32,833 nucleotides of DNA from Candidatus Kaiserbacteria bacterium (GTDB lineage: Bacteria; Patescibacteriota; Minisyncoccia; Phycocordibacterales; UBA2100), in the NCBI GenBank assembly GCA_016217935.1, contig JACRFJ010000020.1, forward strand, positions 1 to 32,833. Reading direction: 5' to 3'. A program made the translations under genes and the position numbers. A model generated the notes under the pieces. It was not told where the DNA came from and did no database searches. It saw nothing but the letters and a program-made list of their open reading frames with translations. Positions 1 through 7,024 of this stretch are shown in pieces. Positions within the stretch are counted from its first letter, which is position 1; every line of letters starts with the position of its first letter.

Positions 1-656
1 ACGGAAGCTTTCCCAAGTGGCGTTCCGGCCCGTTGTGCAACTCCATGCTCGGCCAAAAACTGCGCCATTGATACCAGCGTGTACGTTCCTTTGGCATATT
101 CGTGATATGCGCGCACGATCACTTTAGATTTGACCGGATCAGGCTCGATATTCCGCGTGCGCGGATTATTTACATAGCCAAAGGGTGCGCGGGTCAACCA
201 CTCACCTCGGCGCAGTTTTTGCCTCATACCGCGTTCAACATTTTGTTTGAGATTGTCCGAATAGTATTTCGACTGGCCGAACGCCACTTGCAACATAAAG
301 AGGCCTTGCGGAGTTGGTTCAAACCAAAAGGTCGGGAAGCGCAAAGAGACTATCTGCGAAGTGTCTACCGCATAGATGATGCGCCCACCGTCAATCGAAT
401 TGCGCGCCAAGCGATCGGGATGCCACGCAATCACTCCATTTGCCTCGTCGCGCTCAATGCGCATCATCATCGTATTGAACACTTCGCGCCCCGGACTCTT
501 TGCGCTTTTCGACTCTTGAAATTCCTCAAGAATTTCAAGATTTTCTCTGCGCGCATACTCGCGTAACTCGAAAAGTTGCGCCTCGATGGACATCACTTGC
601 TTGTCATCGTCCTCGGTGCTTTTGCGCGCGTAGAGAAAATATTTTGGTTTGGACAT
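1..656 (-). CDS. Large serine recombinase (resolvase/recombinase family), C-terminus cut by window edge
   Basis: Own reverse-strand translation, absent from the ORF track because it has no stop in the window: MSKPKYFLYARKSTEDDDKQVMSIEAQLFELREYARRENLEILEEFQESKSAKSPGREVFNTMMMRIERDEANGVIAWHPDRLARNSIDGG... Matches the serine recombinase N-terminus (YxRKS, SIExQ, DRLARN) followed by a recombinase domain. Confidence 0.93.
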   Translation of the reverse strand, partial: MSKPKYFLYARKSTEDDDKQVMSIEAQLFELREYARRENLEILEEFQESKSAKSPGREVFNTMMMRIERDEANGVIAWHPDRLARNSIDGGRIIYAVDTSQIVSLRFPTFWFEPTPQGLFMLQVAFGQSKYYSDNLKQNVERGMRQKLRRGEWLTRAPFGYVNNPRTRNIEPDPVKSKVIVRAYHEYAKGTYTLVSMAQFLAEHGVAQRAGTPLGKAS

Positions 657-850
657 ATAGATTGCTTTTGGATTCAAAACATATGACTAGAGTATCACGA
701 TTTTATTTCTTGCACCCATGCCCGCCCTCCCAATTCGCCCGCACCCGCATGCAGGAATTCGCCCTCGCCCACACTCGCGCGCCTGCGGCGCGCGAAAATT
801 TTGCCCTCTCCGCTACCGAGGTTTCTATTTGTGATCTAATTCTAACCTTT

Positions 851-1044
851 GCGCGAACCTTTTTCGAGCAACGGTAGCCGCGCGCTCCGCGCGCGTGGTG
901 GCTTTGTACTCCGCATCACGATTCGATTGCGTGGTGACTCTCTCGGGCGCGCGAGTACGCCGCGCCCTCGGCCCCGCCCCGCCGCACACTCCTCCATTCT
1001 CATCTATTTCGCGGGTTTTTTAAAAATTGAATGGGCGGCGGGGC
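851..1044 (-). repeat. Multi-hairpin element R, copy A
   Basis: About 194 nt, closely similar on the minus strand to plus-strand 4657-4848. Shared pattern: GCCCCGCCGC..CATTC..GAATG..GCGGCGGGGC, GGGCGCGCG/TACT/CGCGCGCCC hairpin, GAGAGAGTCACCACG, CCACCACGCGCGCGGAGCGCGCG, AGGTTCG.GC. Confidence 0.85.
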
Positions 1045-1063
1045 GAGATTTAAACTTGCAATT

Positions 1064-1114
1064 TACCTTTCGTCCTTTTGGACTCATCAGTCGGGATACG
1101 CATCCTGAGAGGTA
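1064..1114 (-). ncRNA. Type III hammerhead ribozyme
   Basis: Minus strand: TACCTC^TCAGGATGCGTATCCCGACTGATGAGTCCAAAAGGACGAAAGGTA. Core CTGATGA - GTCC/AAAA/GGAC stem II - GAAA; stem III TACCT/AGGTA; CTC cleavage triplet; stem I TC-a-GGAT/GCGT/ATCC-c-GA. Confidence 0.9.
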
Positions 1115-1137
1115 GCGAGAGTCCGTGGACTCTCGCT
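1114..1137 (-). other. Perfect 11-bp hairpin abutting hammerhead stem III
   Basis: AGCGAGAGTCC-AC-GGACTCTCGCT on the minus strand. Confidence 0.85.
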
Positions 1138-1180
1138 GGTTGAAGAACGACCCACCTACACGGACAGGTGGTGAGTATTG

Positions 1181-1495
1181 CTACTCGGCGATCTTAGTGC
1201 CGCGATGGAGACCGAGCCGTTGGAGTGCGGCATCGACCTCTTTCGCGTAGTTGTATTTGCTTTTCGTCCCGATTCCTGGGACCCGAGTAAAGTCCTGGGT
1301 CAGGAGATCACGGACGGTGGCAAATCCCGCAGCCCGCAGAGTCTTACGGGGCTGCGTGCGGAGTCCCAGGGACTCGACCGTGTGGTCGAGCCTCGGGTCG
1401 TTGGAGGGCACCTCGCCTGCGAGCCAGCCGCTCGCGGAGAGGAGCTTCACTTCCTCGTCCACACGGACGAGGAGGCCGAGAATTTCAAAGTTCAT
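1181..1495 (-). CDS. Small protein with RNA polymerase alpha-CTD-like helix-hairpin-helix domain
   Basis: MNFEILGLLVRVDEEVKLLSASGW...TVESLGLRTQPRKTLRAAGFATVRDLLTQDFTRVPGIGTKSKYNYAKEVDAALQRLGLHRG resembles the alpha-CTD pattern. Internal ATG chosen because GGGAGGAGACA precedes it. Confidence 0.7.
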   Translation of the reverse strand: MNFEILGLLVRVDEEVKLLSASGWLAGEVPSNDPRLDHTVESLGLRTQPRKTLRAAGFATVRDLLTQDFTRVPGIGTKSKYNYAKEVDAALQRLGLHRGTKIAE

Positions 1496-1505
1496 TGTCT
1501 CCTCC

Positions 1506-1982
1506 CTACTTGCAATGCTGGTCGACGACAGCGGCGACTTCGCTGCGGTAGGCACCCGCGTTCGGGGCGGGGTGGCCCCTCACGCCGATATCATAGACTG
1601 CGGCGTCGATCAGCTGGGAGAACGCCGCCACCAGCGCCTCCTTACCGCCGACCGGCACGAACTCGACTTTCTCTCGCGGCAGAGCCGCGAGAAACCTGCC
1701 GAGCACCTCCGCGACATAGAGATGTTGACAGTACGCAACATGGGACGCGTTATTGTCCCAGCCGGTCACGTCGGCCGCGAGATCGGCGACATCACGCATG
1801 GCCGCGGCGAGAGGCTCGTTGTCGCCTGCCGCATTAGTCGCTTGGCCGAGGAGGAGGTCGCGCAAGCGCGCGACCTCACTCTCCAACCAAGAAATTCGGC
1901 CGTCGGCCCGATCGGCCGATGCTGCGGCTGCTGTTGCCGCCTGCTCTTGCAGACGGCGGAGCTTCTTTCTTGTCACGAACAT
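1506..1982 (-). CDS. Hypothetical protein with N-terminal coiled coil
   Basis: MFVTRKKLRRLQEQAATAAAASADRADGRISWLESEVARLRDLLL...; GGAG upstream of this ATG; about 10 nt upstream of the next gene on the same strand. Confidence 0.7.
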   Translation of the reverse strand: MFVTRKKLRRLQEQAATAAAASADRADGRISWLESEVARLRDLLLGQATNAAGDNEPLAAAMRDVADLAADVTGWDNNASHVAYCQHLYVAEVLGRFLAALPREKVEFVPVGGKEALVAAFSQLIDAAVYDIGVRGHPAPNAGAYRSEVAAVVDQHCK

Positions 1983-2079
1983 GGATGTTTCTCCTATCCA
2001 TGCAGCGCCGGTCCCCACTTCTCAAGCGTGAGGTAAACGACGACTTCCGTACTTGAGTGGTGTACGGCAAACCGACCGT

Positions 2080-2108
2080 ATTCTACATACTATATTTACT
2101 TTTGTCAA
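2080..2108 (-). promoter_or_regulatory. Sigma70-type promoter for the minus-strand operon
   Basis: Minus strand TTGACA - 17 nt - TAGAAT. Confidence 0.85.
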
Positions 2109-2153
2109 ATTTTTGTATCAACACTCGACCACACGGAATTAAAATATGTAGCA

Positions 2154-2159
2154 TATAAT
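2154..2159 (+). promoter_or_regulatory. -10 element TATAAT 6 nt upstream of ATG (leaderless-type)
   Basis: TATAAT-CTGATT-ATG at 2154-2168. Confidence 0.65.
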
Positions 2160-2165
2160 CTGATT

Positions 2166-4034
2166 ATGGATTTAAGAGAGAAATGGCAAACAACGCGATC
2201 TGCACCAGGAGAAGAATCAGGCGCAGACGATGGAACTGAAGAAGGGATAGAAAGTAAAGAATCATCCGAAAAACTTCGGAGAGGAAAAATTACCCGTTGG
2301 ATCAAGGATAGGGGCTTTGGTTTTCTGCGATTGGACAAGCCACTTCCGGATGGCAAAAGGGAGGTATTTGTTCATGTTACTAACCTTTCCGATAAAGCGC
2401 GCACTGCTATCGAGTCGGGTAACACAGAAATTGAATTGTTCCTCAACCCCGTAAAAGGAGAGCGGGGCTGGCAAGCTGATATTCAAGGTGTTATCGATTC
2501 CGAAGAGAAGTCTCGTCGAGAACTTGTCACGTTAAGAGAAGGAGCGCAGACGATTTTTGAACGGGCGATGGGAGCAGAGTGGGTGAATAAACATGGATTA
2601 TTGCTTGGCAGCTACGCATTCTCAAAAGCAAACGGTGCAACGGAAGCGGAAATTATCGCGAGCGCATTGAAGGAGTCTGGTTCGTATTCTTTTCCGCGAT
2701 TCAACGATGAAGAAGCGAAGAGATTCGCTGCGGGTGTCACTTCTGCAGATATTGGATCGATCACAGAGTTTCAGAAAAATGTTAGTGATTACCAAGCTGA
2801 ACAGCAAAGAATCGGTCAGGAGGCGGAGAAGGCGAGAGAGCTTGCTTTTGAAGAAGGTATCAAGCGTCAGGAAGATTACTCGAGGACGGAAGAATGGGCA
2901 GAAGCAAAAGCGGCAGCCACTCGACAATGGTTCGCGGGTTCCGGAATCGATCCGGCGTATTTCTCGTTGTCGGTCGTCGAAAGGATTATCATGGGGGGCG
3001 GCCCGAATCCTTCTTACTTTAACGAAGATCGATATGAATCTTGGGTGATCGGAACCGCCTACGCTATTATTGCGCACGACGCACGAAAAGCGGATAAAGA
3101 AGTAAGAGGGACGTCTCAAGAATTCGAAATTGATCTTCGGGATCAACTCCTCAATGACAAGTTTTTCCAAGAAACTGATTTTCCAATGGAGAAAGGTGCT
3201 CTCTTTGAGGGTTTCGTAAGGAAAGAAGGTGCGGCAGGTGCTCGGGATGGTATTGCAGCACTCTTGCCGGATATATATGCACAGCAGGAGGAGAGAATCA
3301 GCGAACAGTATTCGGAAGCTCTTGCACTCAAACAGGTAGTAGAAGAGTACTTGGAAAAACGCGAGGGGCTGAGAGCCGTCATTGGAGAAGCGTACAGGTA
3401 TGGTCTGAGGTCATACGATATTGTCCCAGAGTACGGTAAGGGGGATGTTGATCGCTACGACGAGCAGAAACTGCGTGACGGAATGAGAGAAATGGATGAG
3501 CGAGAGGCTCGAATACGAGAGCTTATGGCTCCGGTGGTTGCTGAACGTACGCGACAAGAGCAAGAATACAAGGGGCGTATTGAAGCCAAACAAGAAGCAT
3601 TACAGAACGAAAAGGATCAAAGTGCTGCTGATGAGGAAAAATATGGCGTATCTGGAGGAGATTTGGATGTAGCCCGTGCGTTAGCCGAGTCGGCACGTCA
3701 AAAACTCGGCCTTGAAAGAGCAATAGCACTGTTCGACAAAAATGCGAATGCTGAGTATGGGCGACAACGAAGACAGGACGATATTAGACGGTCGCTTGGT
3801 AATGATCTCTCGGATGTAATAGGCCGATTCTTTGATTTAACGAAATCTGGCGATGTCGCGGCAATTTTAGAGGCAGGGTTGATAGTATTACGGGAAAGCA
3901 ATGAACGTGGCCCGAATAGAAAAGCAGGAGAGAAACTTCAGAATCCTCAAGGGCAGCCTGAGGCAGAAATTGATCCGAACAGCCCGTTCGCTAAACTTGC
4001 TGCACTCAGAAACAAATCGGAAGGTAATAAATGA
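2166..4034 (+). CDS. Cold-shock-domain protein with long charged coiled-coil C-terminus
   Basis: RGKITRWIKDRGFGFLRLDKPLPDGKREVFVHVTNLSD is a CSD/OB-fold RNA-binding motif (GFGF, VFVH). The remainder is helical and rich in E, R, Q and K. Confidence 0.85.
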   Translation: MDLREKWQTTRSAPGEESGADDGTEEGIESKESSEKLRRGKITRWIKDRGFGFLRLDKPLPDGKREVFVHVTNLSDKARTAIESGNTEIELFLNPVKGERGWQADIQGVIDSEEKSRRELVTLREGAQTIFERAMGAEWVNKHGLLLGSYAFSKANGATEAEIIASALKESGSYSFPRFNDEEAKRFAAGVTSADIGSITEFQKNVSDYQAEQQRIGQEAEKARELAFEEGIKRQEDYSRTEEWAEAKAAATRQWFAGSGIDPAYFSLSVVERIIMGGGPNPSYFNEDRYESWVIGTAYAIIAHDARKADKEVRGTSQEFEIDLRDQLLNDKFFQETDFPMEKGALFEGFVRKEGAAGARDGIAALLPDIYAQQEERISEQYSEALALKQVVEEYLEKREGLRAVIGEAYRYGLRSYDIVPEYGKGDVDRYDEQKLRDGMREMDEREARIRELMAPVVAERTRQEQEYKGRIEAKQEALQNEKDQSAADEEKYGVSGGDLDVARALAESARQKLGLERAIALFDKNANAEYGRQRRQDDIRRSLGNDLSDVIGRFFDLTKSGDVAAILEAGLIVLRESNERGPNRKAGEKLQNPQGQPEAEIDPNSPFAKLAALRNKSEGNK

Positions 4035-4107
4035 GTTTTGAGAAGAAAGAACTTGGGAGCCCGCCGTACTTTGACTCTGCCACGGCGGGGATTCTGCGCG
4101 CGCATGG

Positions 4108-4141
4108 GTGGGAGAGCCCGCGCGTATTCGCGCGGGCTCTG
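4108..4141 (+). other. Strong 12-bp hairpin in the 3' UTR
   Basis: AGAGCCCGCGCG-TATT-CGCGCGGGCTCT; no T tract after it. Confidence 0.75.
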
Positions 4142-4163
4142 GGGGCAAGCGCATTTGCATTTG

Positions 4164-4533
4164 CGCCTCGGGCATTTTCGCTAGGGCGGCCAGGCCGACG
4201 GATGAGCGCCGCCGTTCTCTTGCAACATTTGAATCCAAAAGCGGAAGCGACACCACGAAAGAAATATTGAAAACGAGGATAGGGGTTGTGCGATGGGCGG
4301 ACGCTGAAGGCCCGTACATGCGAGGCACAAAGGAAAGCAAACAAAGAAAGTCCAATATAGCCGTGGCGTTAGGTGACAGCTGCGAAGCGGAGACCGAGCT
4401 GGGGGAAGGATGCCTTCCTTCCCCCAATCAGAGGCGCTGCCCGCGCTACCGCCGAGCACGGCGGGAGTAGCGCGGAATAGCAGCGCACCGAGGCATCTAG
4501 GCGCGAGTAGCCCTAGCGAAAATGCCCGAGGCG
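4164..4533 (+). ncRNA. Large structured RNA candidate closed by a perfect 24-bp long-range stem
   Basis: CGCCTCGGGCATTTTCGCTAGGGC (4164-4187) pairs with GCCCTAGCGAAAATGCCCGAGGCG (4510-4533). Nested hairpins inside: GGGGGAAGGA/TCCTTCCCCC and GCGCTGC-CCGCGCTA-CCGCC/GGCGG-TAGCGCGG-GCAGCGC. Confidence 0.7.
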
Positions 4534-4656
4534 GATGCCGAGGGTGACACCCCGTGGCTCTGGCCGACCGCTAGCGACAATAGAATGCACGAGGCTCAAT
4601 ATTGCATTTGTATCTAACGGCTCACACAAAGGGAATGTTGAGCCGTTCGGGTTTGC

Positions 4657-4848
4657 GCCCCGCCGCCATTCAATTTTGCATTCCCCCGCGAAAAATAAAA
4701 AAGAATGGAAAGCGGCGGGGCGGGGGTTCGAGGGCGCGCGTACTCGCGCGCCCAAGAGAGTCACCACGAAACCGAATCGTACGATCCGGTACTGTGCCAC
4801 CACGCGCGCGGAGCGCGCGAGTCAGTTCCGTTCAAAATAGGTTCGAGC
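4657..4848 (+). repeat. Multi-hairpin element R, copy B
   Basis: Stem 4657-4666/4712-4721 (10 bp), CCATTC/GAATGG, hairpin 4732-4753 (9 bp, TACT loop), hairpin 4803-4819 (7 bp). Similar to the reverse complement of 851-1044. Confidence 0.85.
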
Positions 4849-4883
4849 GAATGATATGATTACTCCACAACAGGAAACGCGAC

Positions 4884-4909
4884 GGCCCAAAGTAATCCTT
4901 TGGGCCTTT
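4884..4909 (+). terminator. Rho-independent terminator of the CSD/structured-RNA transcript
   Basis: GGCCCAAAG-TAATC-CTTTGGGCC-TTT. Confidence 0.75.
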
Positions 4910-4964
4910 CGTGTACGGCTTTGAGCGAGTTCCAATTGTTCTCGTCCTCAGAGAGAGGGTAAGA

Positions 4965-5609
4965 CTAATGAGAATCCCCCTTAATTGCAATGTAATAGTG
5001 CGAGAGGTTGTATTCTTCTTTTTCCGGATGTGAGTCCGGATATTGCACAAGTTTCAATTCACGAAAGCCCGCACGTTTTGCCATTTCTTCGAGCGCCTGA
5101 TGCTCACGTTCCATGCGCCACTCTTTATAGGCATCACTTTTCTTGTCCGGCGCCGCTGCGCTTCCTCGCTGCAACTCTTGTTCATCAAGCAATGTGTCTG
5201 TGAAGCGGAATTGTCCATCGGGCTTCAATACACGACATGCCTCACGAAGCGCATCTTCGACATAGTTCAGATATTTTTCTTCGTAGCCGTTTTCTATATA
5301 GTTCATGACAGACATATGCGCCAGCGCATAATCAAATGATTCATCCTTGAACGGCAGCTTCGTGGCATTCGCGACGACAAATCGACTATCGGTCGGCGGC
5401 GCGTATTCGCCATCATCGAGTCCTTTATCCAGAGAAATGACATTGATTCCTCGTCGACGAGCCGCGTTTTCAAATTCAGCGCTCATCGCTCCTACGTCGA
5501 GTATTCTTTTTCCTTGGAGTTCTCCCCATGACAGACCGAGGTTCGAGAGATAACGGTTTCCCGCCGCTTCTGCAGCCTCTCTGTTGTGCGTATGGGATCG
5601 CTCGATCAT
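4965..5609 (-). CDS. SAM-dependent class I methyltransferase
   Basis: GKRILDVGAMSAEFENAARRRG...NATKLPFKDESFDYALAHMSVMNYI...LREACRVLKPDGQFRFTD. Confidence 0.85.
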   Translation of the reverse strand: MIERSHTHNREAAEAAGNRYLSNLGLSWGELQGKRILDVGAMSAEFENAARRRGINVISLDKGLDDGEYAPPTDSRFVVANATKLPFKDESFDYALAHMSVMNYIENGYEEKYLNYVEDALREACRVLKPDGQFRFTDTLLDEQELQRGSAAAPDKKSDAYKEWRMEREHQALEEMAKRAGFRELKLVQYPDSHPEKEEYNLSHYYIAIKGDSH

Positions 5610-5644
5610 ATGTATTCAATATAGCTCAGCGGAGGAGTTGAACG

Positions 5645-5677
5645 GGGCGTCGCGGAGTTTTCACCTCCGCGACGCCC
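5645..5677 (-). terminator. 13-bp GC-rich hairpin downstream of the next minus-strand gene
   Basis: GGGCGTCGCGGAG/CTCCGCGACGCCC; weak T tract. Confidence 0.5.
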
Positions 5678-5700
5678 GATGCTTTTGTTGCAGATGAAAC

Positions 5701-6210
5701 TTAGAGCTCGATACCTGCGGTTACCGCAACCATTCCCTCAGCACCTGGCACGATATAAACAGCCATCACGCGCGTGTCCTTGCGCGCCGAGAGCGCTGTC
5801 GTACCGTTGGCATTGAATGTACCCTCGATTTTCCAGCCTTTTGAAGCAAGCTCTGATTTGTAGTAATTGAGCACATCAGTCGACGATCCGCGCGCCGTGT
5901 AGACGACCGCTGCGCCAGATTTACCTGTCTGCGGATTTGAATTACCCGAATACTGAATGGAAGCACCTGCATAATTTGCCGGTGCGTCCGACGGCCAGTT
6001 ATCCGGCATACTGCCCCCGCCGACAGTGACCGAGCCTTCGCCGTTCGAATACGTGGTTGAGCCATCCATGTGCTGATCGACATTGGCGCCTGCCATACGC
6101 GCTGCGCCGTAGCTCATGCCACGCGTCGCAAGCCAGCCGATCAAAAGTACGGCTACGATCGCGCCGATAACGTACCATATCTTGTTACTCATTCCCTTTG
6201 GGGTCGGCAT
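5701..6210 (-). CDS. Membrane-anchored hypothetical protein
   Basis: MPTPKGMSNKIWYVIGAIVAVLLIGWLATRG... then an extracytoplasmic domain. Start chosen after GGAGGA; the ORF extends to 6225. Confidence 0.7.
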   Translation of the reverse strand: MPTPKGMSNKIWYVIGAIVAVLLIGWLATRGMSYGAARMAGANVDQHMDGSTTYSNGEGSVTVGGGSMPDNWPSDAPANYAGASIQYSGNSNPQTGKSGAAVVYTARGSSTDVLNYYKSELASKGWKIEGTFNANGTTALSARKDTRVMAVYIVPGAEGMVAVTAGIEL

Positions 6211-6272
6211 TTGAGCGTCCTCCATAATCGCGTTTGATACTTAATGAATATGTGAGCAGTGTGTCGGAGCTT

Positions 6273-6953
6273 TTATTTTCGTGCAAATGAAACCTCTGGC
6301 ACGCCTGCAGTATACGGCGCAACCTGATACGGCTGAAAGATAAAAGTGACCCTCTCCTTTTCTATGAGAAATGTCTCATAGTTTTCTGCTTTCGGATCCG
6401 CTCCTTCAGGTGCGATTACGTCGGATCCGAGCTTTTGGTCGAGTTGCGCTTTGGCACCAACTGCAACCTGCGGGAGTGTGCGACCGATCATACCGAGCGC
6501 TTGATTCAAAGTGATTCCCTGTCCGTTTTTGCGGTCGAAATTGAATGTTGTGATGATTGGGAGCGGATGTGCGCCGCCAAAATCTTGTCCGAATGTAATG
6601 CGCGCGCTTACCACGTCGTCACCTATATATGCGCGATCAAATCCACCGAGAAGTTCGTACTTGCGAAAACCCTCCGCAGCCGGTCTATCTTTCTTGGCCT
6701 CTTCTTTTACCGAAGTTACCATGGATTCGACCGAAGAGCGGATCCGTGCATCGATTTCTGCGATGCCAAATTGCGGATACTCGACGTCGATTGCATAATC
6801 GGTTGACTCTTCTTTGACCTGAGCTGTTGAAACTGACGCCGCTTGAGCATTTTGATTTTGCGTGATGATCGGCTGTGGTCGATATTTCGCATAGATGCCA
6901 AAGCCGATCCCTGCGAGCACCAATGCGATCAGTGCAAGTACAAATGTTTTCAT
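6273..6953 (-). CDS. Exported protein resembling DUF3298/RsiV-like proteins
   Basis: N-terminal TM/signal segment; YAIDVEYPQFG...FGQDFGGAHPLPIITTFNFDRKNGQGITLNQAL...FIFQPYQVAPYTAGVPEVSF. Confidence 0.75.
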   Translation of the reverse strand: MKTFVLALIALVLAGIGFGIYAKYRPQPIITQNQNAQAASVSTAQVKEESTDYAIDVEYPQFGIAEIDARIRSSVESMVTSVKEEAKKDRPAAEGFRKYELLGGFDRAYIGDDVVSARITFGQDFGGAHPLPIITTFNFDRKNGQGITLNQALGMIGRTLPQVAVGAKAQLDQKLGSDVIAPEGADPKAENYETFLIEKERVTFIFQPYQVAPYTAGVPEVSFARK

Positions 6954-6986
6954 GGATACACCTTAGCACGGGATGCTCGACGCGAG

Positions 6987-7008
6987 AGAGCCGCCTCACG
7001 GCGGCTCT
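6987..7008. terminator. 9-bp hairpin AGAGCCGCC/GGCGGCTCT
   Basis: Intergenic inverted repeat, loop TCAC. Confidence 0.5.
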
Positions 7009-7024
7009 TGCTACGTGTTTTTTC

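Noticed and set aside
1178-2036. Plus-strand ORFs 1178-1837, 1251-2036 and 1753-2031
   Set aside because: Antisense to the minus-strand operon that has a promoter and Shine-Dalgarno sequences; long only because of high GC.
4108-4141. The 12-bp hairpin as the rho-independent terminator of the CSD gene
   Set aside because: It is followed by GGGGG rather than a T tract; a better terminator with TTT lies at 4884-4909 after element R.
664-4242. 15-nt match TTTGAATCCAAAAGC at 665-679 (minus) and 4228-4242 (plus) as an attachment-site pair
   Set aside because: A single match of this length is plausible by chance in a 33-kb window, and its order relative to element R differs at the two ends.
4031-4470. 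Short ORFs (4031-4270, 4108-4470, 4181-4459) in the structured region
   Set aside because: Low-complexity Arg/Pro/Ala-rich translations interrupted by palindromes; no start signals; better explained by RNA pairing.
4021-4660. Identification of the large structured region as RNase P RNA, tmRNA, SRP RNA, or a group I/II intron
   Set aside because: AAAGAAAGTCC near 4342 faintly recalls RNase P CR-I, but the rest of the conserved core, tmRNA ends/tag, SRP tetraloops, group I P7 and group II domain V are not recognisable.
4713-4760. GGGGGTTCGAGGGCGCGCG as a tRNA T-arm
   Set aside because: The sequence folds as part of two longer hairpins of element R, and no acceptor, D or anticodon arms can be drawn around it. 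No tRNA or rRNA genes were recognised in the window.
5645-7008. GC-rich hairpins at 5645-5677 and 6987-7008 as novel elements
   Set aside because: Simple intergenic terminator-like stems; nothing beyond ordinary function is supported.
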